Source: Theobroma cacao
Lineage: Eukaryota > Streptophyta > Magnoliopsida > Malvales > Malvaceae
Reading direction: 5' to 3'
DNA: 64,000 nt
Assembly (NCBI RefSeq): GCF_000208745.1
Contig: NC_030853.1
Span: 30,514,001-30,578,000 of the forward strand
How positions within the stretch are numbered: the first letter of the stretch is position 1; every line of letters starts with the position of its first letter. Positions 36,069-46,033 of the stretch are shown here, piece after piece. A program made the position numbers and the translations under genes. The notes beneath the pieces were generated by a model. That model was not told the origin of the DNA, ran no database searches, and was given only the letters and a program-made list of their open reading frames with translations.

Positions 36069-39000
36069 CTAGTTGGTGCAATCAAATCCATGACAAACGG
36101 AAAGCCAGATTATAAGGACTAGAAGTAGCAAGATTCCGAGAACAACCAATTTTATCTTCATGTTCTGATACCACATCTTACGGCGGATTTGTGCCCCCTG
36201 CTTCCTGTATGCTTGGGCCTGGAAAAGGCAACAAGAAAAACTGCTTCATACTCGGCCTAGATAAATATAAACTACGATAGATCTTAACCTGGAAAATGGA
36301 ATTTACCTGATCACGTAGATTCTCTGTCTTGTCAGCAAGAGTCGTTAGGTTTTCCCCTCTATCAATTGCCTGAGATGCAGAACAGAGGATCGTGTAAACA
36401 ATATAATGCAGCTTGATTTACCTATTAGACCTGGTCTAGAGTCAACTGACCCTTCAAGCAAATACTATTTGACAAATAGTAATAGGTACTGTAGAATCCA
36501 GATAGCAGAAATCAAACCAAACCCTAATTAAATCAATATTCCACTAACAGAGATAGTAACCTTTGATGGCTGATACTGATTTCAACAATTACTCATCATA
36601 TTGCAAGTAACTTTCACCAAGCCTTTGGATATACTAATGGCATTCACTGTATTAAACCACAGCTCAAGAGTTGTCCAGCACCCTTTTCTTCACAGCTATC
36701 CCCTATTTCAAATAATCCTCATATTACTTGAAACCTACTCACTTCATAGTTCTGTAACTTCGCTCTTTGATACCTGGTCTCTCAACATATTCACAACCAT
36801 TATCAACCTAGTTGTAACTTTCAATTTCTATACATAAATTTGCCTAATTGTGCATACAAGGAAAGCATTTTCCAGAGGTGAGCACCATGCTGCTAATTAT
36901 TGCATTGTAGGGACACTTGAACAACTCCATTCTTATTCTCAATTTTTGGTATTTTTATTATGTTTGTGCATGTGCATGCAAAACATAGAAAGAAAAGGGA
37001 AAGGTTGGGGAGAGGGAAACCAAAGGCATGGGATTTCAATAATGAACCATAGCACCAACCATGTCTAGAGAACCACTGAAGGTAAGGAATGCCAAAGCAC
37101 AAGACACAACAGTAGAAGCACTAACCTTGTCAATATTCTCCAACATTATACTTTTAACTTCTGAAACTTGAGCCTTCACCTTTAATAGCTTTTCAATTTC
37201 TTCAGCATGTTCAATAATATATTTCATGTGCTCTTTCATTATTGGCCTACAAATTACATAGTTTTGTTTTAACAGAAAATATTTATGAGAACAAAAAAAA
37301 ATGAAATTAAAGAATACCCATCCATCAGTTGCATGGATGAACATACCCAAACTCCTTATTTAGACTTTTGGCAATAGCGGTATCTGCTTTTCCACCCCCA
37401 TATCTTTTTTTGAAGTCTGCTTTCATACGTTCCAAAAAAGCAATGGAGATTTGCTTTCCCACAGAATCTTTGGCAACAACACAATAAGCTGCATATATTG
37501 AAAGGCATAAAAGTCAAGAGTATTAATTACGGAAGCAATAAAACATTAATCTCAATGAAGACAATTGAGAGTGCATCGCCTTAGGTACCCGTAAAACATC
37601 AAATAAAATGGTCAAATACTTAGTTAAGAACTGGTAGTGATAGATTGTAAAATTACTAGCACAATTGATATGCTTTCATTAATAGCGGAAAAACACTTGT
37701 TTATCTTGTCAGTTTCTGTCATCCTAAAAACACTGAAGGAACTAGAAATATCAAGATGATCATAGCAAAAGCTCAGCTTGGTACTATTTTGTAGCCTCAA
37801 CTTTAAAATGCATTGTGGAATAACTGTTAAAGGGTAGGCATTAACAGGCTTGTGTTAACGGGGGCAATTTCAACATCACTCAGTAACAGCGGGAGCTGTA
37901 AGGATACCAGAAGCTCCCCTCCTCCGCATAACCCAACTGTCCAAGAAAAATCTAAAGTCTTTCATTTTGGATACCGTATTGGAAGAACTTATTACACTGG
38001 CTCCCAAAAATTTTAGAATTTAAATAGTAACCCTCCAATTTTAATTACTAGTTTTTACTCACCATGTCTTTACCTTGCCCCTGATTAATCAAAGCAAGCT
38101 CTGATATTGCTCAGACATATAACAAACATATAAAAAGATATCCAACCAGAAAATAGGTCATGCAGACTTGTAGATTAGTAAGCATAATTGCAAGTGAACC
38201 TTCAAAATAATCAGTGCATCAGCCTTTTCATTTTTTCCACATTACAAGCTTCCTAGGGACCAAAGGCCCTCACCACAAGGACATGGAAACTATTCAAATT
38301 CATTAAAACAGAAAAATAAATGCAAAATATATTTAAGAACAACCAAGCCAAAGGAACAGATGGTTTTCCAATTCAGTCACCAAAATTAATTGATTATTTT
38401 CCAAGCCAGTCAATTATTTGCATAAAATGAACATGATAGACACCTTTATATTTATAAAAAAGTATCCATCTATCAGACAATTCAAATCAAGAATATAGAT
38501 TTTCAATCTTTAACCTTCTTTAAAACGCCCACTGTCAAATTCAAGTTTAGGCATATACAAAGAGCACATGGTTTTCAAATATTAATCTCCCTATAGCTTC
38601 ATTTAATTTGAATGAGAATTGATTGAAAGCTTCATTTATATGCTTGAGATAAATATATGATTATTATCTCATTAACAAAGATCAAACGTTTATCCAAAAT
38701 CCACAACTTCTTGAGGTCTAAAAAAAATCAAATACAGAAATTTTGAGAAATGAAAAAAGATCCCTTTCCACCCAATTTTGATATTACTACTATTCAACTT
38801 TCTTTAACCAGCATCTATGAATCAAAATTAGGATCAAACAATTACTTCCGCACCATTTTCCTCAGTTTTCTCAGCAACCAAACGGAGAAAAACTAACCCA
38901 TCCAATAAAAGGAAGCTAACTTTTCAATTTTTTTTAACAAAACCCACCAGCCCACATCCCATTTTACACTCTTTTAGCTAGATCCAACAACTTTAATCTC

Positions 39001-39293
39001 CAATTCAGCTTTTAAACTCCCACTACCCTGTTTGTTTCTAGAGAAAAAGAAGAAGAAAAAAACAGAGAAAGGAAACAAAGAAGATCAGAGTTCCAGGAAT
39101 TACCATAACCATCTTCGACAAGAAAATTAAAGGTATGGTGATCACAGTTGTAAGTAAACTTGTTGTTAGAAGATGGGAGTCTTTGCAAACACTGAGCTGC
39201 GATGGCTGGAAAATTCCCCGTGAACTCAGTGTACTCGGCTAAGATCATCGTTCCTCGAGCCACGAAGCTGTATATAAACGGTTCCTGACTCAT
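36069..39293 (-). CDS. VAMP724: R-SNARE, VAMP724-like longin VAMP
   Basis: Five exons on the minus strand, 39104-39293, 37347-37488, 37126-37246, 36307-36369 and 36069-36218, splice in frame to 221 residues. Residues 1-120 form a longin domain, starting [20 protein letters not shown] and containing [20 protein letters not shown]. The SNARE motif (about 127-190) includes [19 protein letters not shown], then AIDRGENL, with Arg155 as the zero-layer residue that defines an R-SNARE. A C-terminal membrane anchor follows (about 195-213, [18 protein letters not shown]) and a short lumenal tail. EYTEFTGNF and the HGF.CT-type ending fit the VAMP724 branch better than VAMP721/722. It acts in vesicle fusion of the post-Golgi/plasma-membrane secretory route. 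Intron 1 is long (about 1.6 kb) and shows no gene. Confidence 0.93.
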
Positions 39294-40082
39294 TTTTTTC
39301 TCTTTTGAGCTAAACTGGGTTAGCTCACGAGTTGATCAGAGAGACAAAAACAGAGAGAGAGCGATAGACAAGGAGCTTGCTTGTTCTCGTTCTAACGTTA
39401 GTATTCTCTTCTTTATTTTTAAGGCCGTGTTTGGTTTCTTTCCTTGTTGCGAAGAAAGCAATTTGCTTCATATTTGGCCATTTAAAACTAAACGGTGACG
39501 TTTTGTCTTAGATTTATGGAAAATGGACTTGGCAAAACGGGGATTGTTGTTCTTCTTTATTTGATAGTAAAAGCAAAGAATAATTATTAGTGGGGGAAAA
39601 GGATTACAGACTTGGGAAAGAGTCTAAGACAGGGATTCTGCCATGGCGGCGATTTATTTATTTAAAAAAATAAATAAATTATGTGGAAATTAATAAAATA
39701 GTTGCAAGTTGACTGTTTTTGGACCCACAAATTAATTTGTGGAGCTAAAAATAATGAAATATTTAAATAAATTAAACAAAAGCATGCAATCGGTATGTAG
39801 CTTACGAATGGTACGTCTTTCTAGATTTTTTAGAACTATTTTATTAGGTCGAGAACATGTCAACAATGAGAACAGAATTGTTTCTTGAGTTTACACCTCA
39901 CTATCAATAAAAAGAATTTAAACCCAGACTCTTAATTAAGGCCGCCGATGATAGTGATTATTTGAATTTATGGTAAATACTACTCATTAATACATGAAAT
40001 TTAATTTCATGTGTTGTTCATTTGCTAGCCGGTAATTACTTCTCCCCCAAGACTACAGCAGCTTAGGTTGGCCTTGCATGGG

Positions 40083-40439
40083 TGAAACCTTTCGACTCTA
40101 CTTCCAAAACCCAACCCAAATGTCTTCTTTGCTTCAAAGAAGCAGAGTTGTATGCCAGTTCTTGTTCATTTTACTTTCCTTACAAGTATATTCTCTTGCA
40201 AGTAATGCAAATTTGCAAGTAGAGAGAACAAGCTTCCTCGATTTGACATGCTACTCTCCGATAGGACAGTCTAGGATGTGGGTTTTGAATATGGAGCCAT
40301 ACCTATACGAAAAACAGAACCACTTGTATGTTTTGCTTGTTGTACCTAGAGCTGAATGAACAAGAATGGGCATAGACCCTTTTTTGCTTTGAAGCAAAGA
40401 AGAAATTTGGGTTTCGGGAATAGAGTTGAAAGGTTTCAT
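40083..40439 (+). repeat. Long imperfect inverted repeat (foldback), candidate MIRNA-like hairpin
   Basis: The left arm (about 40083-40175) and the reverse complement of the right arm (about 40345-40439) match over roughly 90 bp. Shared blocks in order are TGAAACCTTTC.ACTCTA, then AAACCC, then TCTTCTTTGCTTCAAAG, then TATGCC, then TTCTTGTTCATT. The spacer of about 170 bp holds a smaller pair (TCTCTTGCAA / TTGCAAGTAGAGA). The arms carry scattered mismatches and a five-base gap. No known plant microRNA sequence was recognised. Partial frames across the arms show no family. A young MIRNA foldback, a MITE or an inverted duplication would each fit. Confidence 0.75.
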
Positions 40440-40759
40440 TGATGTATGGTAAACTTAAAGATGCCTTGAGGGAGAGGCAGTTCCCGGCTATTGGATTTGA
40501 GAGAGTGGGTGGAGTAGAAGAAGTTGTGTGAAGAAAACAAGTGAAGGGTATACATAGGCTTATTGGAACACCAAAGAAAGAAAATAGAGAAAGAAAGAAA
40601 GGAAGAGAGAGAGAAGAAGGGCTGTCAAATACAGCTTGAATCTCACACGGAATCTCCCTCCAGCTCTCATTCATGGTTTTGGTCATATATCATGGTCAGG
40701 GGGAAGAAAGAGAGAGAGAGAGATAAAGAGAAAGCATGTGTCAAGAACACAGCCAAATG

Positions 40760-41780
40760 AGCATGACAGGGGAAGTTTGATATTTTGACCCACCAAAAAA
40801 TTTAAAGAAGGCTTTGGGTTTGGTGTTAACTCACATTATAACATGAAAACGTCCCCTTAAGCAAGCTTTGGTTTGAAGTCGACACTGGCGGCAGCGGCAA
40901 TAAAACCAATGAGTGGTCATGATCAACTCATGGACAAGTAAATATGAAATTATTGCAGGCGGATAGTGGTTAATAATCATTTTCCCCTGTTACATAATGA
41001 TTTACGGTTCCCTTTAGCATGCTCACCTAGCATTCATAACCTTTAGTAATGACCAAGTTGCTTATGATAGTGTTGATTCCACTTTTAAACAGTCTTCAAC
41101 CAGGTAAAAAAGTTCTGCAATTGTGCAACAAAGAAGTTTGCACCATGACTAGCTGCAACGTGCCTAAGTTCATTACTTAAAACATGATATATCACGCTTT
41201 TCAAAAAAAATGATCTATCACGTGCTTTACAGTAAGAATTCCCAAGAAAAGAGAGGAACCTAATGACAGTAGCAAAACAAAGAACACAAGCAACTGCTAA
41301 AAACTGGGGAAAAGAATCATTACCGTGCTTGTCAAGATCCAATTCTATTGTACCAGTGCTTAAGATGTGCTCATATGTATTTAAGCTTCTCCCCATATCA
41401 GAAGCAACCATTTAAGCTATGCTGCATTGCCACTTTGGATGAGCAGACAAGGGTTAAACATGTAAACCTAACAGCAAAATAATTCTTACAAATTAGTCGT
41501 GTAGAGATGTAACTGATATTCATGATATTAGTGGTCTTAAGACAGATGTTTTGGCGAACACAAAACTTGAGCTTGCTCCCAATTGTTCAGTTTAGCCCTC
41601 TGTATGGTTAAGTTCAAAAGACAAGAACAAAGATCAGCCATTTAAAAGTAGGCCAAACAAAAGGCAAAAAGGAAAAGAGTATTTAACACCTGCAAGGGAG
41701 AACACTCAAGCAAGATTAACCCTGAAACATAATGAAACCTGGTTACCAGAAGAATTATATGGCCAGACAACAACATTAAA
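40760..41780. other. Intergenic region downstream of the methyltransferase gene
   Basis: Probably includes the 3' untranslated region of the minus-strand methyltransferase. A minus-strand frame at 41085-41411 begins MVASDMGRSLNTYEHI but shows no family and no splice partner. Nothing further is supported. Confidence 0.4.
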
Positions 41781-41787
41781 CCTTCCT

Positions 41788-42594
41788 TCATTTTCCTGAT
41801 CTGCTGCTATTAACGTCACTACTTCTCCAAAATGACAATCGTTGAAACTGTGAAAGTACAGAATCCACGACACCTGCGGGAGCTGCATTGCTGTTTGGTA
41901 CCACATCCTTTGCATCCACCTCTATATCGAAATCCTTCCAGAACTTGATGATATGTAAACTCTCTTCCTCTGTTGATCTTTGGACAATAATTCTAGAATC
42001 ATAACCTTTCTTCCTCATCTGACGGCATATCTGTGAAGGATTATTTGCTGTAAGAGTAACCATGTACAACCAACCCCGCTTCGACAAAAGCTTAAGAGCA
42101 ACAAGCAATATCCTATCAATAACACTTCGACCATTCTCTCCTCCTGCCCAAGCAGAGGCAATTCCTTCACGACCCACTTCCTCTTCAGGCGTTGGTACAT
42201 AAGGTGGATTAACAACCAATAAATCAACCAAACCAGCCAGACGGTTCTCCAGCCCTGATGCAATGTCAGTATTTATCAACTCAGCATGAACCCTATGTGC
42301 TTCCATAGTCTCCTGAGTCACTCTAATAGCGTGGTGATTGATATCAGTGGCAATAAACTGAGCCCCATTAGCTTCCTCCCCAAGCATGAGCATTAAAGAA
42401 GTGATAACATAACCACTCCCACAACCCACTTCCATACACAAGGTGGGTTTATGCTCCAACAAGTTTTTTCTATCAGCTAAAAGTGCATCAACTAACGCAA
42501 ATGAATCATCACAGGGTTCATAAACCTCAGGATGTGAACTCACAAGACGAATTTGGGCAATTCTTGAAGACATCTCACAGGAATTCCCTGGCAT
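41788..42594 (-). CDS. HemK2/MTQ2-type protein N5-glutamine methyltransferase
   Basis: Single coding exon, 268 residues from MPGNSCEMSSRIAQIRLVSS. The frame is open further upstream to 42660, but those residues are not family-like and include intron-like sequence; a third possible start is Met8. SHPEVYEPCDDSFALVDALL is the family N-terminal block. Motif I for S-adenosylmethionine is EVGCGSGYV (about 55-63), and the catalytic NPPY is at 129-132, followed by VPTPEEEVG. GIASAWAGGENGRSVID and RSTEEESLHIIKFW are also conserved. Homologues (human HEMK2/N6AMT1, yeast Mtq2) methylate the glutamine of the GGQ motif in eukaryotic release factor eRF1, together with a Trm112 partner. A leader exon probably ends at a donor near 42818-42823. 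The gene is head to head with the coiled-coil gene. Confidence 0.93.
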   Translation of the reverse strand: MPGNSCEMSSRIAQIRLVSSHPEVYEPCDDSFALVDALLADRKNLLEHKPTLCMEVGCGSGYVITSLMLMLGEEANGAQFIATDINHHAIRVTQETMEAHRVHAELINTDIASGLENRLAGLVDLLVVNPPYVPTPEEEVGREGIASAWAGGENGRSVIDRILLVALKLLSKRGWLYMVTLTANNPSQICRQMRKKGYDSRIIVQRSTEEESLHIIKFWKDFDIEVDAKDVVPNSNAAPAGVVDSVLSQFQRLSFWRSSDVNSSRSGK

Positions 42595-42920
42595 AACAAT
42601 CTTTCTTTTAGTTTGACTATTGATACTTTCCAAACATTCCCAGTAATTTGAATGAAACAATTACAATATCACATACCAATTCAAGAAAGGCAGAAACTTC
42701 ACAAGAAAAAACAACAACTTTTCTGATCAAATAAATAACTTGCACATCAACTGAACTTAAAGAACTGTTTTACATGTTATTGACAACAAATAAAAAGGGA
42801 GGGAAGGAGAATCAAACCTGGAATTCAATGTCCCAATCCGGGGAAGTCAGGTACTACAAATTTGATTGAAGGAAGAAAAAAAGGAACTGGAATTTCAGTT
42901 GAAGGGAAAGAGGGAGGGTT

Positions 42921-42921
<1 letters not shown>

Positions 42922-42953
<32 letters not shown>
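42922..42953 (+). repeat. (AG)16 microsatellite in the divergent promoter region
   Basis: An uninterrupted AG run of 32 bases (CT on the minus strand) lies in the leader/promoter of the methyltransferase gene, between the two divergent genes. GA/CT tracts of this sort are common in plant core promoters. Confidence 0.97.
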
Positions 42954-42956
<3 letters not shown>

Positions 42957-43495
42957 CAGAGGAGAGAAGGAGACGAGAGAGAAGGGAGACAGCGGGCTCA
43001 TAGATGTCGGCCCAGTCATTGTACAAGAAACCCAAACTTCGGGCATTAACACTTTCGTTGGGCCTGTATTAATTAAATAAAATCAAAATGTAGTAAATGA
43101 AAAAGAAATGTAGAGATCTATAAATGAACAGTAAGGAGGAAGTGGGTCCCACATGGGGCATGTATTTGAAGATCAATGTCTGTCTTAAAACAAACCCTAT
43201 CATCAATTTGCCCGCCCAAACACTCCCCAATTTCCCAAATTCAAAATTCAGCTCTTCAAATCCATTTTTATTTCTTCTTTTTAAGAAAACCCAAATCTTT
43301 CTTTTGAAAAATTACCCATTTTTGGTGTTTCCAGTTCTCCAGATCTCACCTGGATAATCATCATCATCATCATCATCATAAAAAAAAAAAAAAAATCAAA
43401 AACCCGTTTTTTAATAACAAAAAGAAACAAAGACCAAATCTTTTGGTAAAAATCAAATCAAATCAAAGCATAATCCCCCTTTCTAATTGTTACAA

Positions 43496-45241
43496 ATGGC
43501 AACCTCTGATTCTACTCCTCCTCTTCCCGTCACAGCTCCCCTCGCTCCTGTACTTTCTCTGTTTCCAGTTTTTTTTAATTGTTATTGTTTTTTCTACTCA
43601 TAGTTAAAGATCTTTTCTTTTTTTCTTTTTGTTGTTTCCTTTTCTGTAGTTTGGATTTGCTTAGAGATATTGATGGAATTTTGTTTACCCATTTGACAGA
43701 AGAAGGAGAATATGACTCCAGTTGGTTCAAAAATCGCAGTAAGTTTTGGATTTCCTTTTTTTTTTTTTACTTTATTCTATTTATATCTACTTTTTTTTAA
43801 ATGTTTGATTTAATACATTTAGCTTCTAATTTTTAGTTTTGTTGGGGGCTTTTAGGAATTGAATGAATCAAGGACAGAGCTGCTCAGTAGAATCCAAGGG
43901 TTGAAACAGGTAATTATGGAAAAAAAAAATTATATTTTTCCTTATTCTGGGTTATATAGTTCAATTCTGACTAGAAAAGAGCTTGGCATCCTTTTCCCAT
44001 TAGGATCTGCAAAATTGGAGGTCAAAGTTGGACACCCAAGTTAAAATCTACCGTGATGTAAGTTCAGTTTGCTGTTTATCTCTATTTTTTTTATAAATTT
44101 CTGGTTGATATAATCTGTTGAATGTGTATAGCTCCTGCTACTTGGTGTACTTGGCCTGTGGTATTTATCGTGGATTCTTTTCATTCTTTTTTTCTTTATT
44201 CGTACTGAGATTGTCGGTAGTATAAAGTGATAGGAAAGGCTTGGGAAGTAAATCTGTGGGAGTGTCTGTTCCTTGTCATGCTAAGTAGGTATTTGGCAGA
44301 TGAAGTAGCTGGCCTTTTTTACTATGAAATGAAGGTTCTCTTAAAAGAATCTGCATATGGCTGTCGGGTTGCATTTTTGTTCCTGTGACTGAAATATCAA
44401 GTGGAAGGAAAGTTTGGCTTCAAACCATGGTTTAAATTGAATTATGAAATCCAGTCTGAATTTACGTAAATCTGTCTCTGCTGCTCATAAAGTCTTGGAG
44501 ATCTGCAAACATGTTAGCAATGGGTTTAGCTTTAGAGAAATTTGTGGTCGTTTAGTATATAACTAGATATATAAGTAGATTTACTAGATAAATCTTTCTG
44601 ATGTGATGTCTTTCTTCATATTGACTGAATGGTTGAGATCAAGAATCTAAAGATTTGCGATATTGTGTGAAAATATTGATGGAAGAACAGATTTTGGACC
44701 TAAATTACTTGCCTACAGACAATAACTTGTCTGATTAAAGTTTTAGGTAGATGCCTCATCAATACCTTCTAATGTTTGGTTAAGCTAATTTTCATGTCCC
44801 ATGCAGGAGCTGACAGAATTAAAGAAAACACTTAATGTTGAAGTGGAGCAACTCCGTACGGTAAGTGCTCCTCCCATAAAGATTTTTCATTCTGAATGAG
44901 GAAGAATAAGTTATCGAAAATGTTTCATTCCTGAAATAAGGAATTTCAAGAACTGAGGACCACTCTCCATCAGCAGCAGGAAGATGTTACTGCTAGCCTA
45001 AGAAATTTGGGGGTCAGTTACCTAAGATTTTGTTCACATCCCTTATGCTACTTGTTACTTAGTATCAGTCTACACTTTTAGAAACTAGTATGCGATCCTT
45101 GGGTTGAATCCTTTGGAACTTTTGCAGCTACAGGATGTGTCAGAGGGTGCTAAAGAGGCTGAAGATCCCAAGATTGAAGGAAAGGATGAGGAAGTGCATA
45201 CTTCACCCTTAAAAGAAAATGGCAAGGAAGTGGAAAGCTAG
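43496..45241 (+). CDS. Small plant coiled-coil protein of unknown function
   Basis: Seven exons, all in phase 0: 43496-43549, 43700-43738, 43856-43909, 44004-44057, 44807-44860, 44941-45012 and 45128-45241, giving 146 residues. The frame decides exon 2: only the acceptor at 43698-43699 keeps the frame to exon 3, and the earlier acceptor near 43648 leads to a stop. The N-terminus is proline-rich (MATSDSTPPLPVTAPLAP), followed by KKENMTPVGSKIAELNESR. Residues about 31-110 are charged and helical with heptad-like leucines (LLSRIQGLKQDLQNW, TELKKTLNVEVEQLR, FQELRTTLHQQQED), a coiled coil. The tail is acidic. Similar plant proteins appear as uncharacterised or CAP-Gly-linker-like, without known activity. 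A CAT-repeat tract (about 43357-43379) lies in its leader. Confidence 0.85.
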
Positions 45242-45249
45242 AATGGGTT

Positions 45250-46030
45250 CGTCATGGATACTGTATTCTTGTACTTCTTGCTCCTGGAGCTTGTGATGAA
45301 ATTTTACTTTTGTTCACATCATGTTTCTTAGGTTTAAATTTCAAGTCTACTTTGTTATCTAGCACAAGAAAGAGCTTTCGTCTGAATCAGTTTATATGGT
45401 ATTGGCATTTAATTAGTCTTCTTGAAAGCATGCTCCATTTAGTCATGATGAAGCCAAAACAATATCATCTTGTCTTCTAGCCTGGGTGTTCATAAGTATG
45501 CACCTAGCCTCACTCTGAGCTCAGGAAAATGGGAAATGGTTTTGCACTTGTGTGATTGTTCTTTGTCAGGATTTGGCTCATCTGTGAATGTTCCATTCCT
45601 ATAAATTGCTTTGCAAAATGGAAAAGGACCAGGCACATACCTGGCATCAGTCATGTCATAGAAACCCAGAATTTAAACAGAGTACAAATTCCATCAATAG
45701 AAGCTTGTAAGAATAAGGGGTAACCATGAATAAAGGATGATGGGAGCATGAACGAATGGGATCATGCTGAAGTGATTACTCAATTGAGAAAGCTGGATAT
45801 ATTTTGTTAACAAATCTTCTCAATATTCACAAGTAGTAGAGAAAGAGAAACAAAAAGATCAGCTACTTATTTACACCCAAGACTAATGCATGATTAAAGT
45901 AATACCAAAATTGGTTTGTAACAAATCAAGAGAAGATTATCTCAAATTTAAGCTATTTACATTTGAAAAATATAGTGAAAATGTAGAACTGCTAAATCTG
46001 CTATTGCAAGACAGGAAAAGGCTGACATAA
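45250..46030. other. Convergent 3' ends of coiled-coil and PP2C genes
   Basis: This interval sits between two genes that converge. It should hold both 3' untranslated regions. No additional open frame or RNA gene was recognised. Confidence 0.5.
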
Positions 46031-46033
46031 AAT

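Noticed and set aside
40078..40359. Plus-strand frame with a hydrophobic start across the left arm of the inverted repeat
   Set aside because: Looks like a secreted peptide at first sight, but it runs across the foldback arm and has no family features.
40462..40484. Minus-strand CTGCCTCTCCCTCAAGGC, faintly like miR477/miR1446 and miR408
   Set aside because: Mismatches to each family are too many, and I could not find a pairing partner at hairpin distance.
41085..41411. Minus-strand 108-codon frame downstream of the methyltransferase
   Set aside because: No family resemblance, low-complexity C-terminus, and no splice partner.
43650..43738. Alternative larger exon 2 for the coiled-coil gene (acceptor at 43647-43649)
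   Set aside because: It would read LLRDIDGILF only by moving the exon 1 donor, and then breaks the frame into exon 3; the 43700 start keeps all exons in phase 0.
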